From: Stenotrophomonas sp. HITSZ_GD
GTDB lineage: Bacteria; Pseudomonadota; Gammaproteobacteria; Xanthomonadales; Xanthomonadaceae
Direction of reading: 5' to 3'
Assembly (NCBI RefSeq): GCF_029543105.1
Contig: NZ_JARQXB010000011.1
Span: forward strand, 1 to 64,000
DNA length: 64,000 nt
Within the stretch, counting starts at the first letter, position 1, and every line of letters begins with the position of its first letter. Below are positions 1 to 9,071 of this stretch, piece after piece. The position numbers and the translations under genes are program-made. The notes under the pieces are model-generated. The model saw only the letters and a list, made by a program, of their open reading frames with translations. It was not told the origin of the DNA and did not search any database.

Positions 1-60
1 GTGGCCCCCCCGCGCCCCCCCCCCCCCCCCCCCGGCCCCCCCCCCCCCCGCCCTCCCCAC
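1..60. repeat. Poly-C low-complexity tract
   Basis: The first 60 bases are almost only C, with runs of 13 or more, broken by a few G, T and A. No gene can be supported here. It could be a real homopolymer tract, which would be slippage-prone, or a base-calling or assembly artefact. The sequence alone does not decide. Confidence 0.6.
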
Positions 61-96
61 ATCGCCTCGACGGATCGAAGATCAAATGCGGATCGG

Positions 97-143
97 CCGT
101 CGCCGTTGCCGTTGCCGTCGTCGTCGCCGTCGCCGTTACCGTT
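97..143. repeat. CCGTCG/CCGTTG hexanucleotide microsatellite
   Basis: About 47 bases consist of tandem variants of CCGTCG, CCGTTG and CCGTTA. The tract is intergenic, between the poly-C stretch and the palindromic element at 174-273, and no open frame with coding character covers it. Tracts like this can vary in copy number by slippage. Confidence 0.6.
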
Positions 144-173
144 CTACGGGCGCGCCGGGAATGTATCGGGTGT

Positions 174-273
174 CCGGTGGGCAAGCCCCATCGGGACCGT
201 AGGCGACATGGATGTCGCCTACGAGCCCCCATGGATGGGTTCACGGCGTGTCCCGATGGGGCTTGCCCACCGG
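174..273. repeat. Nested palindromic intergenic repeat element
   Basis: The outer arms 174-197 and 250-273 are perfect 24-base inverted copies of each other. Inside them, 198-209 and 212-223 form a second perfect 12-base hairpin with a two-base loop, followed by CCCCCATGGATGGGTT. This nested layout is typical of mobile palindromic (REP/MITE-like) intergenic elements in xanthomonads. No transposase is present nearby. It lies downstream of the xylose operon. Confidence 0.65.
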
Positions 274-328
274 GCACCGTGCGACGCACCCAAACGCGCG
301 CCCACCTCGCAAACCTTGACGCACACCC

Positions 329-363
329 GAAAAAAGAAAAAGGCCACCCACACGGATGGCCTT
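329..363 (-). terminator. Rho-independent terminator of the xyl operon
   Basis: Read on the minus strand, a roughly 10-bp hairpin (arms 340-349 and 354-363, one G-U pair) is followed by a U-rich tail from the A-rich stretch 329-340. It lies about 30 bases past the stop of the sugar transporter gene, where the xylB-xylA-transporter transcript should end. Confidence 0.75.
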
Positions 364-393
364 CTCCAGAAAGCAAAGAGAGCGAGGGAAAGA

Positions 394-1821
394 TCAGCCC
401 TCCATCTGCTCCAACTCCCGGCCCTTCGTCTCGTACACGTACTTCAGCACGAAGAACACCGACAGGAACGCCGCGACGGTGTAGATGCCGTAAGCGCCAG
501 CCAGGCCGATGGAGCCCAGCAGGATCGGGAAGCTCACCGTGATCGCGAAGTTCGACGTCCACTGCGCCGCACCGGCCACCGCCAGGCCCGAACCGCGGAT
601 CTGGTTGGGGAACATCTCGCCCAGCATCACCCACATCACCGGGCCCCAGGACATGTTGAAGAAGATCACGTACACGTTGGCCGCCACCAGCGCCAGCGTG
701 CCCATGCCACCGGCCATCACCAGCTTGCCGGCCTCGTCCATCGACGCGCTCGCGAAGGCGAACGTCACCAGCGCCAGCGACACCGCCATGCCCGCCGAGC
801 CGATCCACAGCAGCGGCTTGCGGCCGATCTTGTCGATCAGCACCACCGTCACCAGGCACGCGCCGATGCTCAGCGCACCAGACAGCACGTTGATCAGCAG
901 CGCGTCGTTCTCCGAGAAGCCCACCGCCTGCCACAGCACCGCACCGTAGTAGAACACCACGTTGATGCCTACCAGCTGCTGGAACACCGCCAGGCCGATG
1001 CCGATCCACACGATCGGGCGAATCTTGCCGGTGTGCTTGTTGACCAGGTCCTTCAGGCTCGGGCGGTGATGGTCCTCGGCCAAAGAGGCGCCGATTTCCA
1101 CCAGCTTGTTGCGCGCTTCCGCCTCGCCGTACAGGCGCGTCAGCACCGCCAGCGCCTCGTCGCGACGGCCCTTCACCACCAGGTAGCGCGGGCTTTCCGG
1201 GATGGTGAGCAGCAGGATCAGGAACACCGCCGAGGGGATGGCCTGCATCCAGAACATCCAGCGCCAGGCCTCCTGCCCCAGCCACAGCGGCTGGGTCGAA
1301 GTGCCGGCCGCCTTGGCCAGCAGGAAGTTGGACAGGAACGCGCAGAACAGGCCGCTGATGATCGCGATCTGCTGCACCGTCGCCAGCCGCCCGCGGTAAC
1401 GCGCCGAAGCCACCTCGGCGATGTAGGCCGGCGACATCACGCTCGCCGCGCCCACCGCGAAGCCGCCCATCACGCGGGCGAACACGAACACCGCCGAGCT
1501 GTGCGCCAGGCCGGCCCCGAGCGCCGACAGCAGGAACAGCACCGCCGCGATGATCAACACCGCGCGGCGGCCCCAGCGGTCGGCCAGGCGGCCGGCGAAG
1601 AACGCGCCGATCGCGCAGCCCAGCAGCATCGAGGCCACCTCGAAGCCGATGCCCGCCGAACTGGACTGGAACGTCTGCTTGAGGCCGTCGACGGTGCCGT
1701 TGATGACGCCACTGTCGAACCCGAACAGGAAGCCGCCGATAGTGGCGACGCAACTGATCAGGATGATGAAGCGGGTGTTTTCACCGGCGCTGCTGCCGGC
1801 CTCTAGCGGAACACTGGACAT
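394..1821 (-). CDS. MFS sugar:proton symporter (xylose transporter, XylE/XylP type)
   Basis: This 475-residue protein is a 12-helix major facilitator of the sugar porter family, probably importing D-xylose with a proton across the inner membrane. Family signatures visible in order are GFLFGFDSGVING in helix 1, GRLADRWGRR in the loop after helix 2, PESPRYL near the middle, QQLVGIN in helix 7 and GEMFPNQIRG near the C-terminus. Substrate is inferred from context: it is the last gene of an operon with xylose isomerase and xylulokinase, 46 bases downstream of xylA. A terminator follows. Glucose or other pentoses cannot be excluded from sequence alone. Confidence 0.88.
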   Translation of the reverse strand: MSSVPLEAGSSAGENTRFIILISCVATIGGFLFGFDSGVINGTVDGLKQTFQSSSAGIGFEVASMLLGCAIGAFFAGRLADRWGRRAVLIIAAVLFLLSALGAGLAHSSAVFVFARVMGGFAVGAASVMSPAYIAEVASARYRGRLATVQQIAIISGLFCAFLSNFLLAKAAGTSTQPLWLGQEAWRWMFWMQAIPSAVFLILLLTIPESPRYLVVKGRRDEALAVLTRLYGEAEARNKLVEIGASLAEDHHRPSLKDLVNKHTGKIRPIVWIGIGLAVFQQLVGINVVFYYGAVLWQAVGFSENDALLINVLSGALSIGACLVTVVLIDKIGRKPLLWIGSAGMAVSLALVTFAFASASMDEAGKLVMAGGMGTLALVAANVYVIFFNMSWGPVMWVMLGEMFPNQIRGSGLAVAGAAQWTSNFAITVSFPILLGSIGLAGAYGIYTVAAFLSVFFVLKYVYETKGRELEQMEG

Positions 1822-1867
1822 GGAGTCACCAAGTTCGGTTCGGTTGCGATGGGCAAGGCCGGATCAA

Positions 1868-3208
1868 TCAGCGGATCAGGTACTGGTTGATCAGGTTCTC
1901 GTAGGCTTCCTGGCGGCCGCTGACCTGCTTCGGCTCGCCCGACTTGGCAGCATACGCGGCGAGATCGGCCAGGCCCAGCTTGCCCTGCTCGAATTCCTGG
2001 CCGGTGCCGCCGTCGAAGCTGGCGTAACGTTCCTTGCGCCAGGTTTCCAGCGGCGAGGCGGTGAGCAGCGCGTGGGCGACCTCCAGGCCGCGCGCGAATG
2101 CGTCCATGCCGCCGATGTGGGCCAGGAACAGATCCTGCGGATCGGACGATTCGCGGCGCACCTTGGCATCGAAGTTCAGGCCGCCCGGCTGCAGCCCGCC
2201 CTGGCGCAGCACCACCAGCATCGCGCCGACGGTGTCGTACAGGTCGGTCGGGAACTGGTCGGTGTCCCAGCCGTTCTGCGGGTTGCCGCGGTTGGCGTCG
2301 ATCGAGCCGAGCATGCCGGCATCGGAGGCCACCTGCAGGTCGTGCTCGAAGGTATGGCCCGAGAGCGTGGCGTGGTTGGCTTCGATGTTGAGCTTGAAGT
2401 CCTTGTCCAGGCCGTGCGCGCGCAGGAAGCCCACGACGGTGGCGCTGTCGAAGTCGTACTGGTGCTTCATCGGCTCCATCGGCTTGGGCTCGATCAGGAA
2501 GTTGCCCTTGAAGCCGATGCTGCGGCCGTAATCGCGCGCGGCGGTGAGGAAGCGCGCCATGTGCTCCTGCTCGCGCTTCATCTGCGTGTTGACGAGCGAG
2601 GCATAGCCTTCGCGGCCGCCCCAAAACACGTAGCCTTCGCCGCCGAGTTCGACGGTGGCTTCCAGCGCGGCCTTGACCTGCACCGCGCCACGGGCGACGA
2701 CGTTGAAGTCCGGGTTGGTCGAGGCACCGTTCATGTAGCGCGGGTGCGAGAACAGGTTGGCGGTGCCCCACAGCAGCTTCATGCCGGTCTCGACCTGGCG
2801 CTGCTTGGCGATGGCCACCATGTGCTTGAGGTTCTTCTCGTAGGTGCCGATGTCCTCGGCGTCCGGCGCCAGGTCGACATCGTGGAAGCACCAGTACGGC
2901 GCGCCGAGCTTGGTGAAGAACTCGAACGCGGCATCGGCCTTGGCCTCGGCGCGCTTGAGCGGGTCGCTGCCGGCATCCCAGCCGTACTGGCGGGTGCCCG
3001 GGCCGAACGGATCGGCGCCGTTGCCGCAGAAGCTGTGCCAGTAGCACACCGCGAAACGCAGGTGCTCGGCCATGGTCTTGTCGCCGATCTTCTTGTTCGC
3101 GTCGTAGACCTTGAACGACAGCGGGTTGTCCGAGTCGCGGCCTTCGAACGGGATGCGGCCGATGCCGGGGAAGTATTCCTTGGCGCCGATGAAAGGTTGG
3201 GTGCTCAT
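1868..3208 (-). CDS. xylA: Xylose isomerase
   Basis: The enzyme converts D-xylose to D-xylulose in the cytoplasm, the first step of the isomerase pathway. At 446 residues it matches the long (class II) xylose isomerases such as the 440-residue E. coli enzyme. [10 protein letters not shown] carries the catalytic His109 and following acidic residues, and FWGGREGY and IEPKPMEP are the family signatures around the divalent-metal ligands. It lies between xylB (40-base gap) and the transporter gene, and should be co-transcribed from the xyl-box promoter ahead of xylB. Confidence 0.97.
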   Translation of the reverse strand: MSTQPFIGAKEYFPGIGRIPFEGRDSDNPLSFKVYDANKKIGDKTMAEHLRFAVCYWHSFCGNGADPFGPGTRQYGWDAGSDPLKRAEAKADAAFEFFTKLGAPYWCFHDVDLAPDAEDIGTYEKNLKHMVAIAKQRQVETGMKLLWGTANLFSHPRYMNGASTNPDFNVVARGAVQVKAALEATVELGGEGYVFWGGREGYASLVNTQMKREQEHMARFLTAARDYGRSIGFKGNFLIEPKPMEPMKHQYDFDSATVVGFLRAHGLDKDFKLNIEANHATLSGHTFEHDLQVASDAGMLGSIDANRGNPQNGWDTDQFPTDLYDTVGAMLVVLRQGGLQPGGLNFDAKVRRESSDPQDLFLAHIGGMDAFARGLEVAHALLTASPLETWRKERYASFDGGTGQEFEQGKLGLADLAAYAAKSGEPKQVSGRQEAYENLINQYLIR

Positions 3209-3248
3209 GGTCGTCTACCTGTCTGGAAGGGTCAGGGGAGGAGGAGGC

Positions 3249-4742
3249 TCACGCGGCGTACAGCGGCCGCACGGCGGAAAGGTGGTCGAGGAAGCGGCGG
3301 TACGCCTTGGCATAGGCCGCGTGGCGGGTGGCATCGGGCTGGGCGCCGAGCGCGGGATCGGTATCGAGATGGGCGGCGACCAGTTCGGCCACCGGCGTGG
3401 CATCGCCGTGCGCGCGGCCCAGCGCCCACAGCGCCTGCAGCGCCGCGCCGAACGCCGCGCCCTCGCCCTGGCTCGGCACTTCGACCGGCAGGTTGAAGAT
3501 ATCGGCGACCATCTGCCGCCACGCCGCGCTGTTCGCGCCGCCGCCGGTGAGCACGATGGCGTCGAAGTGCATGCCGCCGGCCACGAAGGCGTCGAAGCCG
3601 TACTTCAGGCTGTAGGTGGCCCCTTCCATCGCCGCGCGATAGAGGTTGGCCTCGCCGAGGTTGTGCATGTCCATGCCGGCCAGCACGCCCTTGCCCAGCG
3701 GCAGGTCCGGCGTGCGCTCGCCGTTGAGGAACGGCAGGAACGTCAGCCCCGCGGCGCCGGGCGCGCTGGCCGCGATGCGCGCATCGCCCTCGCGCGTGCT
3801 GAAGCCGAACAAGCGCGCGATGGACTCGGTGGCGACCGTGCAGTTCATCGTGCAGATCAGCGGCAACCAGCCGCCGGAGGACGAGCAGAATGCGGCCCAC
3901 GCGCCGGCCGGGTCCACCACCGGGGTATCGGAGTACGCGAACAACGTGCCGGAGGTGCCCAGGCTCATCGACAGCTTGCCCGGCACCACGGCGCCGGTGC
4001 CGAAGGCGGCCATCATGTTGTCGCCGCCGCCGGCGGCGACGAGCGCCTCGCGCGGCAGGCCAAGCTCGTCGGCAATCGCCGGGGCGATCGGGAACGTGGC
4101 GCCGGCGTCGACCAGCGGCGGCAGGCACTGGCCCAGATCGCGCTGCGGATCGGTGGCGTGCAGCAACTCCTTGGACCAGGTGCGCGTGCGCACGTCGAGC
4201 CAGCCCGTGCCGGACGCGTCGCCGTACTCGCAGAAGTACTCACCGGTGAGCCAGAAATTCAGGTAGTCGTGCGGCAGCAGGATCTTCGCCAGCTGGGCAT
4301 AGACCTCCGGGCGGTGCTTGCGCGTCCACGGCAGCTTGGAGGCGGTGTAGCCGGCGAGGATCGGATTGCCGGCCAGCTCGATGCAGCGCGCCGCGCCGCC
4401 TACCGCGTCCATGATCTCGGTGCATTCGGCGCTGGTGCTGGTATCGCACCACAGCTTGGCCGGCGCCAGCACCTGCCCCTGGGCATCGACCGGCACGAAG
4501 CCGTGCTGCTGGCCGGATACCGACAAGGCGGCGACCTGCGCGCGCAACGCCGGGTCGATGCGCGAGAAGCAGCTGCGCACGGCGTCCAGCCACCAGGCCG
4601 CTTCCTGCTCGCGGCTGCCGTCGTCGCCGCTGATCAGCTCCAGCGCGGCGCTGGCCGAGGCGACCACCTGCCGGGCCAGCGGGTCGTACACCACCACCTT
4701 GATGCTCTGCGTGCCCGCATCGATGCCCGCCACCAGCTTCAT
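3249..4742 (-). CDS. xylB: Xylulokinase
   Basis: A FGGY-family sugar kinase that phosphorylates D-xylulose with ATP, feeding the pentose phosphate pathway. The N-terminal actin-like ATPase fold begins with GIDAGTQSIK, and the catalytic Asp241 sits in AAGGGDNMM. The length of 497 residues is normal. I place the start at the ATG at 4742 because GGGAG lies seven bases upstream; a GTG two codons earlier would sit almost on that ribosome site. It is the first gene of the operon, with a perfect LacI-type operator about 70-85 bases upstream. The pathway's ribulose-phosphate 3-epimerase is elsewhere in the window. Confidence 0.95.
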   Translation of the reverse strand: MKLVAGIDAGTQSIKVVVYDPLARQVVASASAALELISGDDGSREQEAAWWLDAVRSCFSRIDPALRAQVAALSVSGQQHGFVPVDAQGQVLAPAKLWCDTSTSAECTEIMDAVGGAARCIELAGNPILAGYTASKLPWTRKHRPEVYAQLAKILLPHDYLNFWLTGEYFCEYGDASGTGWLDVRTRTWSKELLHATDPQRDLGQCLPPLVDAGATFPIAPAIADELGLPREALVAAGGGDNMMAAFGTGAVVPGKLSMSLGTSGTLFAYSDTPVVDPAGAWAAFCSSSGGWLPLICTMNCTVATESIARLFGFSTREGDARIAASAPGAAGLTFLPFLNGERTPDLPLGKGVLAGMDMHNLGEANLYRAAMEGATYSLKYGFDAFVAGGMHFDAIVLTGGGANSAAWRQMVADIFNLPVEVPSQGEGAAFGAALQALWALGRAHGDATPVAELVAAHLDTDPALGAQPDATRHAAYAKAYRRFLDHLSAVRPLYAA

Positions 4743-4813
4743 TCCCACACTCCCGACACTCGCACTCGTTCGACGATGCCGCGAGCTATTCCGGTTTTCC
4801 CTGTTGCCATTCC

Positions 4814-4825
4814 GTTAGCGCTAAC
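4814..4825 (-). promoter_or_regulatory. xyl-box operator upstream of xylB
   Basis: GTTAGCGCTAAC is a perfect 12-bp palindrome. It is close to the XylR (LacI family) xyl box of Xanthomonas, which I recall as TGGTAGCGCTAACA. Its position about 72 bases upstream of xylB fits xylose-dependent repression of the operon. No XylR gene is in the window, so it must act from elsewhere. The same palindrome is not seen upstream of the neighbouring TonB-dependent receptor. Confidence 0.75.
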
Positions 4826-4980
4826 AGAATTTTCGGAAATGAAACGGCCGAGTGGCCGTGGCGGGGAAAACTGAATGCAGGCGGCGGTTCCGGGCAACCC
4901 GAAGGCGCCGGGCCGCACTCTATCAGCTGTGCGGGATTTGCCATGCTGCAGTGCGGAATGCGGCGCGTACGGATGCGAGG

Positions 4981-5011
4981 GCACCGCCCCTGCCCAGCGC
5001 AGGGGCGGTGC
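4981..5011 (-). terminator. Strong hairpin after the TonB-dependent receptor gene
   Basis: Perfect 13-bp inverted arms (4981-4993 and 4999-5011) with a five-base loop start eight bases past the receptor stop codon. There is no U-run after it on the minus strand, so it may work as an mRNA-stabilising or Rho-assisted end rather than a classical intrinsic terminator. The rest of the 4743-5018 interval holds only the xyl-box region. Confidence 0.5.
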
Positions 5012-5018
5012 CGCGGGC

Positions 5019-7364
5019 TTACGGCCAGTTGAGGTTGAGCGACATCCCGACGGTGCGCGGATCGTTGTACACAGCCGCCATGTAGTTCTCGATCACGCCC
5101 TTGAGGTTCTTCTCGTTGGTGATGTTGCGCGCGAACAGCGCCACTTCCCAGGCGCCGTAGCCGCCGGTGTAGCCCACCTTCAACCCGCCCTCGAAATTGC
5201 CGTCGGCGTTGAATTCCTTGCTGTCGTACAGCACGAAGCTGGTATAGCCCTGCTTGTTCCAGTCGGTGGCGACGAAGAAAGCGCCGCCATCGTTGACCGG
5301 GATGTCGTAGCGCGCGGCGAGGTTGAGGTTGTACTTGGGCGCGTTCGGCAGCGGGTTGCCGTCGATCTGGGCGAAGGTGTTGGCGCCGACCTTGATCGTC
5401 GGGTCGTTCACCGTGCACACCACCACGCCATTGAGCGCGCACACCTGCGCGTAGACGCGGTCGTCCTGGATCTCGCTGTGCAACCAGCTGGCGCCGGCGC
5501 TGATGGCCAGGTTCGGGATCGGGCGCCAGTCCAGGTCCGCCTCCAGGCCGTAGGCCTTGGCCTTGTCGGCGTTGAACAGCACGCCGTTGCCGTTGGCGTC
5601 GTTGCCGTTGAGCTGGATGTCGTCCACCGTGTAGGTGAACCCGGTGACGTTCAGGCGCAGGCGGTTGTCGAACAGGCTGCTCTTGAGGCCCGCTTCCCAC
5701 GACAGGATGGTTTCCGAATCGGCGGTGGTGAAGTCGGCGTTGAACACCGCCGAGCGCCCCTGGATCGTCGGGCCGCGGAAGCCGCTGGCCACGCGCGCAT
5801 ACACGTTGAGCTGCGGGTTGACCTCGTACATCGCGCTGAGGTCCCAGCTGGGGCGGGTATCCGACATCTCCACATCGGTGCGGCCGCGGTAGGTCACCAC
5901 GCCGGCGGCGGTATCGGCCGTCTTCAGCAGGCGGGTGCGCTTCTTGTCCTCGGTCTCGCGCACGCCGGCGGTCAGGGTCAGCGCATCGGTGGCCTTCCAG
6001 CTCACTTGCCCAAAACCGGCCCAGGAGGTGTTGGTGTTGCGCAGGCGCACCCAGTTGTTCGGGTTGCGCGCGGCGCCTTGCAGGAACCAGGCGCGCTGGT
6101 AGAAATCGGTGGTGTCGCGGCCGTCGAACCAGAACGCGCCGACCTGCCACTGCACGTCGCGCTCGCCGGAACTGGCCAGGCGCAGCTCCTGCGTCCACTG
6201 ATCGAGGTCGCGGATCTGGCCCATCGACTGGCCGTAGCCGTTCGGCACGCCATTGACCGGGTAGTCGGCCGCGGCGCCACCATCGGTGTCGCCGCGCGAA
6301 TACCCCGAGGTGGTTTCGTAGGCGGTGATGGAGGTCAGCTCCATGCCGCCGAAGTCGTAAGCGGCCTTGATCGAGCCACCGTAGGTCTTGTAGGCCTGCG
6401 GGTTGTCGTGGGCCTCGTCGTAGCGCACGCGGTCGCGGGCCACGTCCACGTCGTTGGAGCCCTTGGTGAGGGCGTTGCGCAGGAACAACGTGGAGGTGCC
6501 GTCGTAGTCGCGCGCGTGGCCGGAGAACAGCAGCGAGAACTGCTCGCTCGGCTGCAGCAGCAATTGGGCGCGCACGTTGCGGTCGTCGTAGCCACCCATG
6601 GCGTTCTGCTTCGGGGTCACGGTGCCGTCGGCGCTGGTGCCGTCGAAGTCGTTGTCGACGTAATCGTCGCGGTGCTGGTACAGCGCCGAGATGCGGAACG
6701 AGGCCACGTCGTTGATCGGGCCGCCGAAGCCGCCGTCGAGGTTGATGCTGCCGTAGGTGCCGTAGCTGGCCGACAGGCGGCCGCTGTAGTCCTGGCCCGG
6801 CTTGATGCTGTCGAACTTGACGATGCCAGCGGTGGTGTTGCGCCCGAACAGCGAACCCTGCGGGCCGCGCAACACTTCGACCTGGTCCACGTCATAGACC
6901 GGGTTGGACTTCAGCACGACGTGTTCGAGTACCACGTCGTCCTGGATGATGGAGACCGGTTGCGAGGCGCCGAGGTAGAAGTCGATGTTGCCCAGGCCGC
7001 GGATGTAGAAGCGCGGGAAGATGCGGCCGGTGGTGGTTTCGGCGTAGAAGCCCGGCACCTTGCCGGACAGCGCCAGCAGGGTGTCGTCGCCGCCGGCGGT
7101 GTAGTCGCGCATCTGCGCACCCTGTACCACGCCGACCGACACCGGCACCTGCTGCAGGTTTTCCTCGCGGCGCTCGGCGGTCACGGTGACCGCATCGAGC
7201 GAGGTGGCGGTGGCGCTGGCCTCGCGCGCGGTGGCGGCGGAAGGCGGCTCGGCACCGGCGGCCCAGGCCGGCGCGGCCAGCGAGGCCATCAGCAGGGCGG
7301 CGCAGTGGAGGGCGAGCGCGCGACGGCGCGGCAGCGGGAAACGGCGGGTGGAGAGGTGGCGCAT
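5019..7364 (-). CDS. TonB-dependent outer-membrane receptor
   Basis: A 781-residue outer-membrane active transporter. Residues 1 to about 36 are an Arg-rich signal peptide ending AAPAWA; a segment DAVTVTAERREENL, resembling the start of the plug, follows, then the plug with VEVLRGPQGSLFGRNTTAGIV and a long beta barrel. The start is the ATG at 7364, with AGGA eight bases upstream. The substrate is unknown: family members carry ferric siderophores or other bulky nutrients. Lying just upstream of the xylose operon on the same strand suggests a glycan link, but it has its own end hairpin and no visible xyl box. The C-terminal residue is Pro rather than the usual aromatic, which is unusual. Confidence 0.85.
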   Translation of the reverse strand: MRHLSTRRFPLPRRRALALHCAALLMASLAAPAWAAGAEPPSAATAREASATATSLDAVTVTAERREENLQQVPVSVGVVQGAQMRDYTAGGDDTLLALSGKVPGFYAETTTGRIFPRFYIRGLGNIDFYLGASQPVSIIQDDVVLEHVVLKSNPVYDVDQVEVLRGPQGSLFGRNTTAGIVKFDSIKPGQDYSGRLSASYGTYGSINLDGGFGGPINDVASFRISALYQHRDDYVDNDFDGTSADGTVTPKQNAMGGYDDRNVRAQLLLQPSEQFSLLFSGHARDYDGTSTLFLRNALTKGSNDVDVARDRVRYDEAHDNPQAYKTYGGSIKAAYDFGGMELTSITAYETTSGYSRGDTDGGAAADYPVNGVPNGYGQSMGQIRDLDQWTQELRLASSGERDVQWQVGAFWFDGRDTTDFYQRAWFLQGAARNPNNWVRLRNTNTSWAGFGQVSWKATDALTLTAGVRETEDKKRTRLLKTADTAAGVVTYRGRTDVEMSDTRPSWDLSAMYEVNPQLNVYARVASGFRGPTIQGRSAVFNADFTTADSETILSWEAGLKSSLFDNRLRLNVTGFTYTVDDIQLNGNDANGNGVLFNADKAKAYGLEADLDWRPIPNLAISAGASWLHSEIQDDRVYAQVCALNGVVVCTVNDPTIKVGANTFAQIDGNPLPNAPKYNLNLAARYDIPVNDGGAFFVATDWNKQGYTSFVLYDSKEFNADGNFEGGLKVGYTGGYGAWEVALFARNITNEKNLKGVIENYMAAVYNDPRTVGMSLNLNWP

Positions 7365-7480
7365 CGGTGCATCCTGGGCAGAGGGCGGGAACGAATCCAT
7401 TCGGCCGCACCAGCCGTGCCAGCACCGGGCCAAGCGGGGCACGGTAGGCCAGCGATGTTGCACCTTGGTTTCAGGCCGCG

Positions 7481-7779
7481 CTAAATGCGCTGCAAAAGCG
7501 CATGCCCCGCTGTCGCGGCCATGCCGCATCCCGCCACGTAAACCGCCGTGCCAAACGCGTACTGCGGCGGCTCGCCTCGCGGCCTTCCATGGGTGTCCAG
7601 GTGCGCCAGGCCCGTCATCAGCGAAGTCGGCAGGCAACCCACTGCGCCGAACACCAGCAGCCAGGGCGCTGCGCCATAGGTGTCGTGCCTCAGCTCGATC
7701 TACACCACCAGGCCCAAGGCAGCCAGCAGCGGCCATCCGCACAGCAAAAGCACCACAACGGTCCCATCAGGCCACGCAT
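7481..7779 (-). pseudogene. Remnant of a small three-helix membrane protein gene
   Basis: On the minus strand an ATG at 7779, preceded by GGAG at a normal distance, starts MRGLMGPL. The frame then appears to shift near 7755 into VVLLLCGWPLLAALGLVV, meets an amber codon at 7700-7702, and continues as IELRHDTYGAAPW. A second hydrophobic stretch follows (LLVFGAVGCLPTSLMTGL), then a third (FGTAVYVAGCGMAATAG), ending at 7481. The two hydrophobic segments after the amber codon keep GC-rich third positions. I read this as a broken gene with one frameshift and one nonsense change. I do not recognise the family, and sequencing error is an alternative. Confidence 0.45.
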
Positions 7780-7887
7780 CGACGCACTCCGGCCTCTTGC
7801 CCGCGCGGACGCCAGCCCTTCTGCCGCATGGCCTGCCGGGGCCCGCGCCCGCCCCGGCCACCCGCCAGGACGGACGCGGGGGCCGGC

Positions 7888-9069
7888 TCAGCCGGCCTTC
7901 TTCTGCTCCGCCACCGGCTCGGCCACGCGCACGGTATCGCCGGTGGCGATGCCATCGGGCGGGTTGTCGATCACCTTGTCCTCGGCCTTCAGGCCATCGG
8001 CGAACTCGACGACGTTACCCAGGTCGCGGCTGATGCGCACCTCGCGCAACTGCGCCTTGCCCTGCCCGTCCACGAGTGCCAGCCGCACGCCGTCCTTGCC
8101 GACGATCAGCGCGCTCGGCGGCAGGCCCAGCGTGGTGCCGCCATCGGCCATATCGAAACGCACCGTGGCGTACGCGCCGGGCAGCAGTTCGCCGGCGGCG
8201 TTGTCCACCGCCAGTTGCACGCGCATCGCGCCGGAGTCGCTGTCGATGGCCTGCGAGAGGGATTGCACGGTGGCGTCGTAGGTCTTGCCCGGATGCTCGG
8301 GCACGACCAGCTGCGCATGCACGCCCGGGCGGATCGAGGCGACCTGGCGCTGCGGCACGCTCACGTACACGCGCAGGCGGCTGAGGTCGGAGACCACGAA
8401 CAACGCGCTGCCGGTGCTGCTACCGGTGTTGATCAGCGCGCCGACATCGGTGTTGCGCTCGGTCACCACGCCATCGAACGGCGCGATGAGTTGCTTGTAG
8501 CGCGCCAGCGTCTGCGCGCGGGCGACGTTGGCGTTCAACGCCTGCGCGCTGGCCTCGCGCGACTGGCTGGTGGCCAGCCGCTCGTCGGCGTCCTGGCGCG
8601 AGACCAAACGCGTATCGACCAGCCGCTGCCAGCGGTCCGCCGCGGCCTTGGCGATAGCCGCATCGCTGCGCGCGCTCGCCAACTCCGCGCGGGCCTGGCT
8701 CAGCTCCTGGTCCAGGTCCGGCGTTTCGATCTCGGCCAGCACCTGCCCGGCCTTCACCGGCTGGCCGATATCGGCGTTCCAGCGCTTGAGGTAGCCGCTG
8801 ACGCGCGCGTAGATCGGCGCGCGCGACCAGGCCTCGACGCGGCCGGGCAGCTCCAGCGCGGCAAGCGGCACCGGCGTGGGGTGGATCACCGCCACGGTGG
8901 GCACGCTGCGCGATTGCGCGGTGGCCGCCAGCTGGTGCGCGCGGGTGGCGCGCACGACGAGGCCGGCGACGACCGCGCCGATGACGAGGACGCACACGAT
9001 CACCACCGGCAGGCGGCGCGAGGAACGGGGTGCGGGTGCAGGGGGAGACGTGGGGGTGGGCTGGGACAT
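7888..9069 (-). CDS. RND efflux periplasmic adaptor (membrane fusion protein)
   Basis: This 393-residue protein links an inner-membrane RND pump to an outer-membrane channel. Residues 20-43 form one transmembrane anchor. A lipoyl-like half-motif (GQPVKAGQVLAEIETPDLDQELSQA), an alpha-hairpin rich in Ala and Gln, and a beta-barrel region (ERNTDVGALINTG) follow in the usual order. It starts two bases after the pump gene stop, so the pair is translationally coupled. No outer-membrane channel gene is adjacent, so the pump probably borrows a TolC-like protein encoded elsewhere. Substrate unknown; drugs, solvents or bile-like compounds are typical for the family. Confidence 0.92.
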   Translation of the reverse strand: MSQPTPTSPPAPAPRSSRRLPVVIVCVLVIGAVVAGLVVRATRAHQLAATAQSRSVPTVAVIHPTPVPLAALELPGRVEAWSRAPIYARVSGYLKRWNADIGQPVKAGQVLAEIETPDLDQELSQARAELASARSDAAIAKAAADRWQRLVDTRLVSRQDADERLATSQSREASAQALNANVARAQTLARYKQLIAPFDGVVTERNTDVGALINTGSSTGSALFVVSDLSRLRVYVSVPQRQVASIRPGVHAQLVVPEHPGKTYDATVQSLSQAIDSDSGAMRVQLAVDNAAGELLPGAYATVRFDMADGGTTLGLPPSALIVGKDGVRLALVDGQGKAQLREVRISRDLGNVVEFADGLKAEDKVIDNPPDGIATGDTVRVAEPVAEQKKAG

Positions 9070-9071
9070 GA

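Noticed and set aside
97-143. CRISPR-like short repeats
   Set aside because: The units are contiguous six-base variants without spacers and no cas gene is present.
7502-8281. A 259-codon plus-strand frame between the TonB receptor and the RND adaptor
   Set aside because: No ribosome site and no recognisable domain, and its 3' half is antisense to the adaptor gene. The minus-strand membrane-protein remnant is a better reading of the first half.
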